From positions 17,978 through 81,977 of the forward strand of contig JAFSVL010000080.1 of NCBI GenBank assembly GCA_017445015.1: a stretch of 64,000 bases of DNA, read 5' to 3'. How positions within the stretch are numbered: position 1 is the first letter of the stretch; the number at the start of each line of letters is the position of its first letter. Source of the DNA: Bacteroidales bacterium. Lineage in GTDB: Bacteria > Bacteroidota > Bacteroidia > Bacteroidales > UBA932. Positions 17,938 to 26,734 of the stretch are shown here, in pieces. The notes under the pieces are model-generated. The model was not told the DNA's origin, ran no database searches, and saw nothing but the letters and a program-made list of their open reading frames with translations. Position numbers and translations under genes: made by a program.

Positions 17938-17945
17938 ATCTGCGT

Positions 17946-17953
17946 CAAAGATA
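17946..17953 (-). promoter_or_regulatory. -7 box TATCTTTG for the aminotransferase gene
   Basis: A perfect box on the minus strand lies in the 23-bp gap after yidD and ends 8 nt before the ATG at 17937. The gene therefore probably has its own transcript besides any read-through from rnpA-yidD. Confidence 0.6.
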
Positions 17954-17960
17954 CATTTTT

Positions 17961-18221
17961 TTACGGAACAGGGTCGTACCCGCTGCCGCCGCCGGGATGG
18001 CAGCGGAGGATGCGCTTCAGCGAAAGCCAGCCGCCCTTGAGGGGACCGTATTTGCGGAAGGCCTCCAGTGCGTATTGCGAACAGGTAGGCGTAAAACGGC
18101 ACGACGGGGGCGTGAGCGGCGAGATGCACAACTGATAGAAGCGGATCAGCAGGATAAACGGCGCGCTGAGCACCCGTTTCGCGATGTCGGCGGCGCGGCC
18201 GGTTTTCACGGCCGGCTGCAT
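17961..18221 (-). CDS. yidD: Membrane protein insertion efficiency factor YidD
   Basis: An 86-residue small protein with the YidD signature: an amphipathic N-terminal helix, Y-Q-L-C-I-S-P-L, the cysteine-containing C-R-F-x-P-T-C-S-Q-Y box, and [17 protein letters not shown] at the end. YidD assists YidC-dependent insertion of inner-membrane proteins. It overlaps rnpA by 16 bases on the same strand, the order found across bacteria (rnpA-yidD). Confidence 0.95.
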   Translation of the reverse strand: MQPAVKTGRAADIAKRVLSAPFILLIRFYQLCISPLTPPSCRFTPTCSQYALEAFRKYGPLKGGWLSLKRILRCHPGGGSGYDPVP

Positions 18222-18568
18222 TTTTCACCGATATAAAGCAAAGCCCGCTTCAGGTCTTCGCAGAGCAGTGCGCTGCCCAGGGCGTCTGAGCAGTCATAGA
18301 CAAAGAGGATATCGACCCCCTCGCTGCCCACCAGTACCTTGTTCAGCCGGTAGGCTTCCCGCATACGCCGCTTCAGCAGATTCCGCATCACGGCGCGACG
18401 GAAGCGCTTTTTGGGCACCGATACGATAATGCGGTTATACGACAGTCCGGAGCCGGCGGCATAGCAGAAGCGCAGGCAGCCTTCGCGGCCCCATTTCCCG
18501 CGGGCGACGAGATCCGCGGCAGCCGTCTTTCCTGACAGTCGTTCGCATTTGGGAAGGGTGGCCTCCAT
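18206..18568 (-). CDS. rnpA: Ribonuclease P protein component
   Basis: The 120-residue basic protein binds the catalytic RNase P RNA and helps recognise pre-tRNA leaders. Family marks are the [11 protein letters not shown][14 protein letters not shown] block, split here by small changes, and an early L-S-G-K segment. It lies 8 bp after hemD and overlaps yidD. In contrast to many bacteria, rpmH is not seen upstream; the Bacteroidetes order hemD-rnpA-yidD is found instead. Confidence 0.95.
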   Translation of the reverse strand: MEATLPKCERLSGKTAAADLVARGKWGREGCLRFCYAAGSGLSYNRIIVSVPKKRFRRAVMRNLLKRRMREAYRLNKVLVGSEGVDILFVYDCSDALGSALLCEDLKRALLYIGEKCSRP

Positions 18569-18576
18569 ACACAGTA

Positions 18577-19305
18577 TTATCGGGAGAGAAAGACCTCGAT
18601 GGCCTTGGCGGCGGAGTTGATCTCCGGCGTGGGGCCTTTGACGGCAATCCGCATCCCCTCGGACTCCAGCGCCTTGGCGATACGATTCCCGTAAGCGATG
18701 AACTGCAGGTTCCCCTGTTCAAAACCGGGGAAATTCTCATGCAGGGAAATCAGGTCCGAGGCATTGTAGAGCACGACGAGGTCGAAATCGTGCAGATCCA
18801 GGTCCTTCAGGTCCTGCGGTACGGGTTTGATGAAGCGACCTACCTTGTAGTCGATGCCTGCATCGTCGAAAAGCCGGGTGAGGGTTTCGGAATTTCCGGC
18901 ATCGGAGGTGGTGATGAGGAATTTTTCGCCCTTGTGCTTGGGGCCGATTTGCGCCACGATGGATTCCGGCTTTCCGTTTCCGAAGAAAATCTTGCGTTTG
19001 CGGTACACGATATGTTTCTGCAGGTACATCGCGACAATCTCGGTGGAACAAAAATATTTCATCGTTTCCGGCACCTTGAACCGCATTTCCTCGCACATCT
19101 TGAAGTAGGCGTCGATGGCGATCCGCGAGGAGAATACAATGGCGGTATAATCAGGCAGGTTGATGCGCTGCGCGCGGAACTCCCTCGAACTGAGGGGCTC
19201 GGACAGGAAAAACGGGCGGAAAGTCACCTCTGCGCCGAATTTTTCCCGGAGCGCCGCATAATTGGACTGGTTGGCGGGGGTCGGTTGTGAAATCAGTATC
19301 TTCAT
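18577..19305 (-). CDS. hemD: Uroporphyrinogen-III synthase-like protein
   Basis: The 242-residue product fits the two-lobed HemD fold, starting M-K-I-L-I-S-Q-P-x-P. It has the Y-T-A-I-V-F-S-S-R-I-A segment after lobe 1 and a late I-A-Y-G-N-R-I-A-K-A-L segment. HemD closes and inverts hydroxymethylbilane into uroporphyrinogen III, the branch point to haem and cobalamin. Sequence conservation in HemD is low, and no other haem genes are nearby, so the call rests on fold-level pattern and on the DUF4271-hemD-rnpA neighbourhood seen in Bacteroidetes. The ATG overlaps the DUF4271 stop (ATGA). Confidence 0.82.
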   Translation of the reverse strand: MKILISQPTPANQSNYAALREKFGAEVTFRPFFLSEPLSSREFRAQRINLPDYTAIVFSSRIAIDAYFKMCEEMRFKVPETMKYFCSTEIVAMYLQKHIVYRKRKIFFGNGKPESIVAQIGPKHKGEKFLITTSDAGNSETLTRLFDDAGIDYKVGRFIKPVPQDLKDLDLHDFDLVVLYNASDLISLHENFPGFEQGNLQFIAYGNRIAKALESEGMRIAVKGPTPEINSAAKAIEVFLSR

Positions 19306-20012
19306 CGTAACTCGCTGTATAGCAACAATCCCGCAGGGATTAATTCGAGGGCGCAAAGATACAAAATTGTTCCTAAAACCGAGCAATGAAGCGATAAAAT
19401 TTGCATCACGTTCCAGCAGGTCAGCAGGAAGGCGACGGCGATTTCGGAGAGCAAAACCGTGCGTACAGTCATGTCGGCCGGTGAAAACGGCAACATGGCC
19501 GCGACGGTCAGCAGCATGGCCGTCGCGAGCATGATGAAAATATTGTACACGGCAAAATGATAGGCCTCCTCGAGTTCCGAAGTAAAGCGGCGCGGCTTGA
19601 AAACTGCGAAAAGCAGCCGCCGGAGCAGGAGGTATGCGGCGATGGCGGCGGCCGGAACGGTCACGCTCCAGCCCGCGGGTATGACCCCGGCGAAGGAGGG
19701 CGTATAAAGGAAATACCGGTCGGCCATCAGGCAGAAGGGCAGCAACAGGCACATCGCGACATAGTTCCGGGTATAGACGAGGCTCATGTTATGCTGGATA
19801 TGCGCGTGTTCCCGGGGGCGCGTGAGGCTGCGGAAGGTATAGGGGAAAATCCGGAGATACTCTCCCAGAGCGCTGAAAATCAGCAGGATGGCGGCAACCA
19901 TCAGGACGCGGTTCCCCGGCATGGCCAGCCAGTCCGGCATCACGGGGACGTCCGCCGGGACGGGCGGGTCCGTGAGTTCCAGCGTGCCGCTTCTGAAGAT
20001 TTCCCCGTACAT
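19302..20012 (-). CDS. DUF4271 integral membrane protein
   Basis: The 236-residue protein has about six hydrophobic helices. Family-like pieces are the Q-H-N-M-S-L-V-Y-T-R-N-Y segment and a second Y-H-F-A-V-Y-N segment before later helices. DUF4271 proteins are confined largely to Bacteroidetes and usually sit next to hemD, as here; function is unknown. It lies 8 bp downstream of the SUI1 gene and overlaps hemD by ATGA, so SUI1-DUF4271-hemD-rnpA-yidD looks like one operon. Confidence 0.82.
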   Translation of the reverse strand: MYGEIFRSGTLELTDPPVPADVPVMPDWLAMPGNRVLMVAAILLIFSALGEYLRIFPYTFRSLTRPREHAHIQHNMSLVYTRNYVAMCLLLPFCLMADRYFLYTPSFAGVIPAGWSVTVPAAAIAAYLLLRRLLFAVFKPRRFTSELEEAYHFAVYNIFIMLATAMLLTVAAMLPFSPADMTVRTVLLSEIAVAFLLTCWNVMQILSLHCSVLGTILYLCALELIPAGLLLYSELR

Positions 20013-20020
20013 ATTTTCTC

Positions 20021-20365
20021 TTAATTGGCCCTTTTTGCCTTGTAGCCCAGGGAGCTGAGCAGGGGAACGAGTTTTTCGCGAAGGTCCCCCTGCATGACAA
20101 TTTCTCCGTCCTTGGCGCTTCCGCCTGCGCCGCAGCGGGTTTTCAGCGTGCGGGCGAGGGCGGAGAGGTCTTCGGCCCTGCCGACGAACCCCTGTACCAG
20201 CGTCACCTGTTTTCCGGAGCGTCCGCTGCGCTCGAAGCGCACCGTGAGGCGCTGCCTGTCGGGAGGAAGCGTTTCGGCCTCCTCCCGCGTCTGCGTTACA
20301 TATTCAAAGTCCGGGTTGGTCGAATAGACTACCCCCAGGCGTTTTTTCCAGTCTCCTTTGTCCAT
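20021..20365 (-). CDS. SUI1/YciH-like translation factor
   Basis: The 114-residue product carries the SUI1 (eIF1-like) fold in its C-terminal two thirds. R-L-T-V-R-F-E-R-S-G-R-S-G-K-Q-V-T-L-V is followed by the C-G-A-G-G-S-A-K-D-G-E-I loop, then a Q-G-D-L-R-E-K-L segment. Bacterial YciH-type proteins bind the 30S subunit and can affect start-codon selection. The start at 20365 is favoured over an upstream ATG at 20383 because a TATCTTTG box ends 7 nt before it; the upstream start would overlap the box. Confidence 0.9.
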   Translation of the reverse strand: MDKGDWKKRLGVVYSTNPDFEYVTQTREEAETLPPDRQRLTVRFERSGRSGKQVTLVQGFVGRAEDLSALARTLKTRCGAGGSAKDGEIVMQGDLREKLVPLLSSLGYKAKRAN

Positions 20366-20372
20366 AACGGGA

Positions 20373-20380
20373 CAAAGATA
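20373..20380 (-). promoter_or_regulatory. -7 box TATCTTTG for the SUI1 gene
   Basis: The box is placed in the 17-bp gap between pgk and SUI1, 7 nt before the ATG at 20365 and only 2 bp after the pgk stop codon. Confidence 0.65.
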
Positions 20381-20382
20381 CA

Positions 20383-21636
20383 TTATTTTCTGACCGCGGC
20401 GATACCGGGAAGTTCCTTGCCTTCGAGGGCTTCAAGCATCGCGCCGCCGCCGGTGGAAACATAACTCACCTTCTTGGCAAAGCCCATGCGGGTGACGGCC
20501 GCAACAGAGTCGCCGCCGCCCACGAGCGTATAGGCACCGTTCTCGGTGGCCTTCGCCAGCAGTTCGGCGATCTTGAGGGTTCCCTTTGCGAAAGCAGGCA
20601 TTTCGAACACCCCGACGGGGCCGTTCCAGAGCAGGGTCTTGGAAGAAAGAATCACCTTCTCCCAGGTCGCGAGGGAGTCGGCGCCGGCATCCATGCCTTC
20701 CCAGCCTTCGGGAATTTCCCCGGAGGGGACGGTGCGGGTATTGGCGTCATTGGCGAAGTTGTCCGCGATGACGGTGTCCTGAGACACATAAATCTTCACG
20801 CCCTTTTCCTTGGCTTTGGCGAGAATCTCGAGCGCCTGCGGGATCAGCTCGTCCTCATGCAGGGAGTTGCCGATCTTGCCGCCCTGGGCCTTTACGAAGG
20901 TATAGCCCATGCCGCCGCCGATAATCAGGTTGTCCACTTTCTCCAGCATATTCTCGAGCACGGCGAGTTTGGAAGAGACCTTGGAGCCGCCGATAATCGC
21001 GGTGAAGGGGTGCTGCGCATTCTTCAGGACATTGTCGATGGCCTTGATTTCTCCCTCCATCAGGTAGCCGAACATCTTGTCGCCCGGAAAATAATCGGCG
21101 ATGAGGGCGGTGGAGGCGTGTGCGCGGTGCGCGGTGCCGAAAGCGTCGTTGATATAGCAGTCGGCATACGAGGCGAGTTTCTTCACGAAGGCCTTCTGGC
21201 TTTCCTTGACAGCCGCCTTGGCCGCCTTCTTCTCCTCATCGGAAGCGTCCTCGGCAAGTCCGCGGGGCTTGCCCTCTTCCTCCGCGTAGTAGCGCAGGTT
21301 TTCGAGCAGCAGGGCCTCTCCGGGCTTGAGGGACGCCACTTCGGCATCGGCCTTCTGGCAGTCGCCGGCAAACTTCACGGGGACACCCAGGCATTCGCCG
21401 ACATGCGCCGCGATGTGCTTCAGGGAAAACTTCGGGTCCACCTTCTTGGGACGGCCGAGATGCGACATGATAATCAGGGAGCCGCCGCCGGCGAGCACCT
21501 TCTTCAGCGTGGGCATCGCCGCACGGATGCGGGTGTCGTCGGTAATGTTGAAGTTTTCATCCAGGGGAACATTGAAATCTACGCGGACGATGGCCTTTTT
21601 GCCGTTAAAATCGTAAGAATCGATAAACTGTTGCAT
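20383..21636 (-). CDS. pgk: Phosphoglycerate kinase
   Basis: Pgk transfers phosphate from 1,3-bisphosphoglycerate to ADP in glycolysis. The 417-residue product has the N-lobe signature V-R-V-D-F-N-V-P and the S-H-L-G-R-P substrate loop. L-L-E-N-L-R-Y-Y and [11 protein letters not shown] follow, and G-G-G-D-S-V-A-A-V near the end binds nucleotide. An internal lysine/alanine-rich insertion (about 131-150) is a length variation also seen in other Bacteroidetes. It is transcribed from a box 38 nt upstream that faces the divergent methyltransferase promoter. Confidence 0.97.
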   Translation of the reverse strand: MQQFIDSYDFNGKKAIVRVDFNVPLDENFNITDDTRIRAAMPTLKKVLAGGGSLIIMSHLGRPKKVDPKFSLKHIAAHVGECLGVPVKFAGDCQKADAEVASLKPGEALLLENLRYYAEEEGKPRGLAEDASDEEKKAAKAAVKESQKAFVKKLASYADCYINDAFGTAHRAHASTALIADYFPGDKMFGYLMEGEIKAIDNVLKNAQHPFTAIIGGSKVSSKLAVLENMLEKVDNLIIGGGMGYTFVKAQGGKIGNSLHEDELIPQALEILAKAKEKGVKIYVSQDTVIADNFANDANTRTVPSGEIPEGWEGMDAGADSLATWEKVILSSKTLLWNGPVGVFEMPAFAKGTLKIAELLAKATENGAYTLVGGGDSVAAVTRMGFAKKVSYVSTGGGAMLEALEGKELPGIAAVRK

Positions 21637-21674
21637 AATACGTATATTTTAATTTGTCGTTTTCACCAATCCCG

Positions 21675-21682
21675 CAAATTTA
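21675..21682 (-). promoter_or_regulatory. -7 box TAAATTTG for pgk
   Basis: Read on the minus strand, ending 38 nt before the pgk ATG, so pgk has a real leader, unlike most genes here. The opposing plus-strand box begins 14 bp away. Confidence 0.55.
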
Positions 21683-21695
21683 CGAAAAATCTGCA

Positions 21696-21703
21696 TATAT
21701 TTG
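21696..21703 (+). promoter_or_regulatory. -7 box TATATTTG for the RlmI-like methyltransferase gene
   Basis: Ends 4 nt before the ATG at 21708; if the start site lies at the usual distance, transcription begins at the start codon itself. Confidence 0.6.
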
Positions 21704-21707
21704 CGCC

Positions 21708-22655
21708 ATGGCAGAATTCCCATCGAAAAACTGGCAGGATTACGAACTGCTCGACAGCGGCTGCGGCGAAAAACTGGAGCGCTTCGGCCGGACGGTCCTC
21801 TGCCGCCCGGAGCCCAAGGCGCTCTGGGACAAAAGCCTTTCGCAAAAGGAATGGGACCGGCTCTGCCATATCCGCTTCAAATCCGGTGCCGGCTTCGGAA
21901 AAGCCGGGAAAGAGGACAGCGGGACCTGGGAGCGCCTGAAAAAATCCGACGACCAATGGTTTATCCGTTATGACGGGGTGGAGGAAGGGCTGAAACTGAA
22001 CCTGCGCCTGGGGCTGACCGCCTTCAAGCATGTGGGCGTATTCCCCGAGCAGGCACCGAACTGGAACTGGATCTATCACGCCGTCCGCGGGCTTGTCCCG
22101 GAGGGTGCCGGGTCCGGGACCGCGCCGAAGGTATTGAACCTCTTCGCATATACCGGGGCGGCGTCCCTTGCCGCAAAGGCCGCGGGCGCCGATGTGACCC
22201 ACCTCGATTCCGTGCGGCAGGTCGTCACCTGGGCCCGCGGGAACATGGAAAGTTCCGGTCTCGACGGCATCCGCTGGGTCGTCGAGGACGCGATGAAATT
22301 CGTAAAACGCGAGATTCGGCGCGGCAACCGCTATGACGGCATCATCCTCGACCCTCCGGCATACGGACATGGACCGGACGGAGAGAAATGGAAACTCGAC
22401 GAATGCCTCTTCGATATGCTGAAAGGGGTAGCGGACCTGCTTGGCGAGCACGCCTTCGTGGTGCTGAACCTTTATTCCAACGGCTATTCGGCCCTGCTCG
22501 GCGAGACGCTGGTGCGACAGGCCTTCGGGTCAGGAGGGAAAATGGAGAGCGGGGAGCTCGCCCTGCTTGACCGCTTCGGCAAAGCCCTCCCGCTCAGCAT
22601 ATTCGTCCGTTTTCAGCTGAAGGACGAAGGCTTCTGCGACCATTTACCCGGATAG
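21708..22655 (+). CDS. Class I SAM-dependent methyltransferase, RlmI/COG1092-like (rRNA)
   Basis: The 315-residue product matches the 23S rRNA m5C methyltransferase-like group. N-terminal substrate strands are followed by F-K-H-V-G-V-F-P-E-Q-A-x-N-W, the SAM loop V-L-N-L-F-A-Y-T-G-A-A-S-L, an acidic ribose-binding H-L-D-S-V and the catalytic D-P-P-A-Y-G. It lacks the PUA domain of E. coli RlmI, as Bacteroidetes members often do. The target base is therefore not certain. The start follows a -7 box by 4 nt. The last 35 bases of the gene form the left arm of a structured repeat. Confidence 0.88.
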   Translation: MAEFPSKNWQDYELLDSGCGEKLERFGRTVLCRPEPKALWDKSLSQKEWDRLCHIRFKSGAGFGKAGKEDSGTWERLKKSDDQWFIRYDGVEEGLKLNLRLGLTAFKHVGVFPEQAPNWNWIYHAVRGLVPEGAGSGTAPKVLNLFAYTGAASLAAKAAGADVTHLDSVRQVVTWARGNMESSGLDGIRWVVEDAMKFVKREIRRGNRYDGIILDPPAYGHGPDGEKWKLDECLFDMLKGVADLLGEHAFVVLNLYSNGYSALLGETLVRQAFGSGGKMESGELALLDRFGKALPLSIFVRFQLKDEGFCDHLPG

Positions 22656-22691
22656 GGTTGCGGAGCAACAGGGAGCGGAAGTCTTCGTCCT
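22621..22691 (-). repeat. Structured repeat, family 1 copy B (conserved loop in a 17-bp stem)
   Basis: Arms 22621-22637 and 22675-22691 can pair at all 17 positions, two as G-U. The 37-nt loop, read on the minus strand, differs from the loop of the copy at 50304-50373 at two positions, whereas the stems are unrelated. The left arm and part of the loop are coding sequence of the methyltransferase. It lies between two convergent gene ends. Confidence 0.85.
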
Positions 22692-22701
22692 TCCGCCGGC
22701 G

Positions 22702-25700
22702 CTAACTTCCGGCAATTTGCTTGACCGTGTCGCTGAAAGCGTCTTCAAGGTCGGCGGCCATCTTCTCGCCGTCGGGCGAGAGTCCCGCCTTCGCCATGTC
22801 CCGGAGGGTGTCGGAAAGCAGATAGATATAATTTCCGCAGGTCTCCACTTCGTCCTTGGCATAATCATAGAACTCGAGATAGAAGCGCGCATCGGCAAGC
22901 AGGTTGCGTGAAAGTTCTTCCGCGAGCGCGCCGGCATCTTCCCTGCGCCCGAGCATATAGTAGAGGCGGATCATCTCCACCACCATGTAATTATTGGTGG
23001 TAAAGCCGGCAGGAATGGCATCCAGCGGATAATGGCGCATCACCTCGCAGCATTTATCCAGCATTTCGGCGGCCCGTTCCCTCTGGCCGGCCTTGAGGAA
23101 GGCCTTGGCACAGTTCACGAACACCATCCGCACCGACATCACGCCCAGATGGGTGTACATGTTCTGGTAGTCGATGAAATAATTGCCCGCACCGAGGGCG
23201 TCCCAGCGGAACGTCTGCGTCATCAGGGCATAGAGCCTGTCGGTATTCACATAGCCGATATCCGTACTCTTGACCGTATTGCGCCAGGGCACCAGCAGAT
23301 AGGAATAGCCCTGGAATTCCAGATAGTTCCGCAGCCCGACGGCCAGGTCCCCGCCCATGTTCAGCATGTGGATGGTGCGGTCCCACTGATAACCCGAGAG
23401 CAGGTCCAGCATGAAAAGTTCGGGCTTGGTGAGATAATTCTTGTTCGGCGAAATCTCCAGCACGATCTCATCCTGGATGCGGTCCGCATCGGCGGCGCAG
23501 ACGATGCCGCTGCGCAGGGCATTGGCCTTGTTCACCGGTACGGCTATCTTGCGCGAACAGAGATAATCCATGCCGCGGTACTTGAGTTTGGGATTGCGGA
23601 AGACCGCCATCACCTCGCCGATCGGCATGACCTCGTTTTTGCTGTCGTTGATCAGCACATATTCATTCGTGCCGTAAAGGTATTGTTCGGGGCCCACCTG
23701 GAGCGGCAGCGGGGCGGACTGGTTCACCGCCCATTTCATCTGGTCGATATGCCAGTCGGTCCCCAGCAGCGAGGTATTGCAGATCCGCACGTCCGGACGC
23801 ACGTCCTCCACCTCCTGCGCATACCATACCGGGAAGGTATCATTGTCTCCGTGGGTGATGAGGATGCCGTTCTTTCCTACCGAATTGAGATAATTCGAGG
23901 CCAGTTCCACCGCGGTGCGGCGGTTGCTGCGGTCGTGATCGTCCCAGTTCTGTGCGGCCATGAGCGCGGGGACGCAGAGGCATGCCAGCGTAAGGGCCGC
24001 CGACATCGCCACGGACTCTTTCTTCTTCAGCAGTACAGGCAGGGCATGCGCCAGCGCCGCCACGGCCAGTCCGCACCAGATGCTGAAGAAATAGAAGGAG
24101 CCCGCATAGGCATAATCGCGCTCCCGCACCTGATAGGGCGGCTGGTTAAGGTAAATCACAATGGCGATGCCCGTCATGAAAAACATCAGGAACACCAGCC
24201 AGCATCCCCGCTTGTCCCGGTCGAACTGGAAGAAAAGCCCCAGCAGGCCGAGGAGCAGCGGCAGGAAATAATAGTGGTTCTTCCCCTTGTTCTTCGCGAG
24301 CAGTTCCGGGGCGTTGCCCTGGTCTCCCAGGCGGTAATTGTCGATGAACCGGATGCCGCTCTCCCAATTGCCGGCAAAGAGGTCTCCGGGCGTCTGGCCG
24401 TGGATCTCGTTCTGGCGTCCGACAAAATTCCACATGAAATAGCGCCAGTACATCCAGTTCAATTGATAGTCGAAGAAAAAGGCGAGATTTTCTCCCATCG
24501 TCGGCTTGCGGTGACGGTCCTTGGTCCGCATCACGCGGCCCTTCATGTACGTTTCATAGAACTTGACGTACTTCTCGTCGCCGCCGTTCCACATCCGCGG
24601 GAACAGCATCTTTCCCGAAGCCTTGTATTCCGCTTCGACGGGGCTGTCCACCTTTACATATTTGCCGTTCAGGGGCGCCCAGTACTTTCCTTCCTTGATT
24701 TCATAGGGCGCATCGAAGAACTGCCCGTAGATGAGCGGGGAACTGCCGTACTGTTCCCGGGAGACATAGCGCACCAGCGTAAAGGCATTGTCCGGCTGGT
24801 ACTCGTTGGTGGGCGTCTTTGCGCAGGAGCGGATAATCACTACGCTGAACACAGAAAATCCGATGAGGATGCAGGTCAGGCACAGCAGCGCCGTATTCCA
24901 GAATACCTTTCCCTTGTTGTAGGTGGAAAAAATGCCCCAGAAGCACAGCGCGAGCACCGCGACCATGAAGAATGCGGCTCCCGTGTTATAGGGCAGCCCC
25001 AGCACATTCACGAAGAACAGGTCGGTATAGGCCGCCATCTTGGGCACATACGGTACGATGATAAAATTCACCACACCCAGGATCAGCACCCCGACAAGGA
25101 AAATCTTGCAAAATTCCCAGAAGGTAAAGGTCCCGTTCTCCCGTTGCCGGTAATAGTACATGAACACCAGCGCGGGAATGGCCAGCAGGTTCAGCAGATG
25201 TACGCCGATGGAAAGGCCCATCAGGAAAGCGATCAGCACGATCCAGCGGTTGGCCCCCCTCTGGTCCGCCACTTCATACCAGCGCGTCATCGCCCAGAAT
25301 ACCAGCGCGGTAAAGAGGGACGACATGGCATACACTTCGCCTTCCACCGCCGAGAACCAGAAGGTGTCCGAGAAGCAATAGACCAGGGCGCCGGTCAGGG
25401 CTGAACCGATGATTGCAAGGGCCTGGCCGGAAGAATAGGTGCCGTCCGCCGCCTTCGGAAGCAGCCGCTTCACGAAAAATACGATGGTCAGGTAAAGGAA
25501 GAAGATGGTCAGCGCCGAGCAGAGGGCGCTCATTGCATTCACCAGTACCGCGGCATGCATATTGTCGCCGAACAGGGTAAAGAAGCGGGCGATAAGCTGG
25601 AACATCGGGTTTCCGGGAGGATGGCCCACCTCCAGCTTGTATGACGATGCGATAAATTCGCCGCAATCCCAGAAAGATGCGGACGGTTCTATCGTCAACA

Positions 25701-25776
25701 GGTAGGTCACGGCCGATACGGCCAGCGCCAGCAGCGCAGCGAGCCTGTTAAAGAGATTGAATTTCTTCTCGGTCAT
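22702..25776 (-). CDS. DUF2723 membrane protein (GT-C glycosyltransferase-like) with C-terminal repeat domain
   Basis: The 1024-residue product starts with a polytopic region (about 1-320) of the DUF2723 family. It shows an early S-F-W-D-C-G-E-F-I box with the acidic residues expected of GT-C catalytic loops, and H-P-P-G-N-P. A long extracytoplasmic segment and further helices (about 500-590) follow. Next come a soluble part with D-N-D-T-F-P-V-W-Y and a C-terminal helical, TPR-like region (about 880-1000). DUF2723 relatives are protein O-mannosyltransferase-like; in Bacteroidetes a role in glycosylation of exported proteins is plausible but unproven. The start at 25776 follows a -7 box by 6 nt. 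Confidence 0.85.
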   Translation of the reverse strand: MTEKKFNLFNRLAALLALAVSAVTYLLTIEPSASFWDCGEFIASSYKLEVGHPPGNPMFQLIARFFTLFGDNMHAAVLVNAMSALCSALTIFFLYLTIVFFVKRLLPKAADGTYSSGQALAIIGSALTGALVYCFSDTFWFSAVEGEVYAMSSLFTALVFWAMTRWYEVADQRGANRWIVLIAFLMGLSIGVHLLNLLAIPALVFMYYYRQRENGTFTFWEFCKIFLVGVLILGVVNFIIVPYVPKMAAYTDLFFVNVLGLPYNTGAAFFMVAVLALCFWGIFSTYNKGKVFWNTALLCLTCILIGFSVFSVVIIRSCAKTPTNEYQPDNAFTLVRYVSREQYGSSPLIYGQFFDAPYEIKEGKYWAPLNGKYVKVDSPVEAEYKASGKMLFPRMWNGGDEKYVKFYETYMKGRVMRTKDRHRKPTMGENLAFFFDYQLNWMYWRYFMWNFVGRQNEIHGQTPGDLFAGNWESGIRFIDNYRLGDQGNAPELLAKNKGKNHYYFLPLLLGLLGLFFQFDRDKRGCWLVFLMFFMTGIAIVIYLNQPPYQVRERDYAYAGSFYFFSIWCGLAVAALAHALPVLLKKKESVAMSAALTLACLCVPALMAAQNWDDHDRSNRRTAVELASNYLNSVGKNGILITHGDNDTFPVWYAQEVEDVRPDVRICNTSLLGTDWHIDQMKWAVNQSAPLPLQVGPEQYLYGTNEYVLINDSKNEVMPIGEVMAVFRNPKLKYRGMDYLCSRKIAVPVNKANALRSGIVCAADADRIQDEIVLEISPNKNYLTKPELFMLDLLSGYQWDRTIHMLNMGGDLAVGLRNYLEFQGYSYLLVPWRNTVKSTDIGYVNTDRLYALMTQTFRWDALGAGNYFIDYQNMYTHLGVMSVRMVFVNCAKAFLKAGQRERAAEMLDKCCEVMRHYPLDAIPAGFTTNNYMVVEMIRLYYMLGRREDAGALAEELSRNLLADARFYLEFYDYAKDEVETCGNYIYLLSDTLRDMAKAGLSPDGEKMAADLEDAFSDTVKQIAGS

Positions 25777-25782
25777 AATCTG

Positions 25783-25790
25783 CAAAGGTA
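25783..25790 (-). promoter_or_regulatory. -7 box TACCTTTG for the DUF2723 gene
   Basis: Minus-strand box ending 6 nt before the ATG at 25776, in the 18-bp gap after lgt. Confidence 0.6.
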
Positions 25791-25794
25791 CAAA

Positions 25795-26637
25795 TTATTT
25801 TGAGGTCTTTTTCCCTGCGGCGGCCGGGATCTTCCTGCGCCAGGAATATAGGACCAGGCCTGCGCCGAGCAGGATGAAGGGGATGGAGAGCAGCTGCCCC
25901 ATGTCCAGCAGCATCGCATTTTCAAACTCCACCTGTGGTTCCTTGATGAATTCGATGAAAAACCGGAAACCGAAGCAGGTCAGCAGGAAAAAGCCGAAGA
26001 AGAATCCCCGGTACACCTTGTCCAGTTTCTTGACATAGATCCAAATCATCGTCAGTCCGATCAGCAGGTAGGCCAGCGCCTCGTAAAGCTGGGTGGGGTG
26101 CTTGGGTTCAGTCTCACCGCGCAGGTCGAAGATGAAGCCCCAGGGAAGGGTTGTGACATCTCCGTAAATCTCTGAATTGAAGAGGTTCCCGATGCGGATG
26201 AGGCAGCCGGCGAAAGCGACGGTGATGCATAGCCGGTCAATGACCCAGAGGAAGTCGAAGCCTTGCCCCGTCCCGTATTTGCGGGCAAACCAGACCATCG
26301 ACAAAATCAGGGCAATCGCGGCGCCGTGGCTCGCAAGCCCGCCCTTCCAGGGCATGAAAATCTCCCAGAAGCCCTGCCAGCTTCCCAGATAGTACTCCGG
26401 CTGATAGAAGAGACAGTGGCCGAGACGTGCGCCCACGATCGTTGCAAGCAGCAGGGTATAAAGCAGCGGGTCCAGCAGTTTTTCAGAGATTCCTTCGCGC
26501 CTGAAGAACCACTGGAACAGGTAGAAGCCGAGGATGAACCCCGAGATGAACAGCAGGGAGTACCAGCGGATTTCTACGGGTCCGATATGGAAAAGATACG
26601 GACTGACGTGCCAGTGGACGTAGAGCAAAGCGTGCAT
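25795..26637 (-). CDS. lgt: Prolipoprotein diacylglyceryl transferase
   Basis: Lgt adds the diacylglyceryl group to the lipobox cysteine of prolipoproteins in the inner membrane, the first step for the many lipoproteins in this window. The 280-residue polytopic protein has the family pattern: I-R-W-Y-S-L-L-F near the start, G-A-R-L-G-H-C-L-F-Y-Q-P-E-Y-Y, K-G-G-L-A-S-H-G-A, and the signature R-I-G-N-L-F-N-S-E-I-Y-G, followed by H-P-T-Q-L-Y-E. The ATG at 26637 is chosen because it gives the normal N-terminus; a 64-residue upstream extension reads through the promoter. Confidence 0.96.
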   Translation of the reverse strand: MHALLYVHWHVSPYLFHIGPVEIRWYSLLFISGFILGFYLFQWFFRREGISEKLLDPLLYTLLLATIVGARLGHCLFYQPEYYLGSWQGFWEIFMPWKGGLASHGAAIALILSMVWFARKYGTGQGFDFLWVIDRLCITVAFAGCLIRIGNLFNSEIYGDVTTLPWGFIFDLRGETEPKHPTQLYEALAYLLIGLTMIWIYVKKLDKVYRGFFFGFFLLTCFGFRFFIEFIKEPQVEFENAMLLDMGQLLSIPFILLGAGLVLYSWRRKIPAAAGKKTSK

Positions 26638-26648
26638 TTTTTTAAATA

Positions 26649-26664
26649 TATTTTTGCAAAGATA
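26649..26664. promoter_or_regulatory. Abutting opposed -7 boxes between lgt and the efflux operon
   Basis: TATTTTTGCAAAGATA contains a plus-strand box (26649-26656) and, directly adjoining, a minus-strand TATCTTTG (26657-26664). The minus box lies 19 nt from the lgt ATG and the plus box 78 nt from the TolC ATG. Two polymerases could not occupy both at once. Confidence 0.55.
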
Positions 26665-26734
26665 TAAAAATCCTCGCTTATGGAACGGTTTTTGCGGTAA
26701 AAAAGAGTTCGCGGCCAGCGTGCCGGCTATTTTT

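Noticed and set aside
16756-18228. Longer aminotransferase frame starting at 18228
   Set aside because: The extra part runs antiparallel-free through yidD/rnpA sequence in another frame, and the -7 box sits 8 nt before the inner ATG at 17937.
23032-25404. 790-codon open frame on the plus strand
   Set aside because: Antisense shadow of the DUF2723 gene, with no recognisable domain and no promoter or start context.
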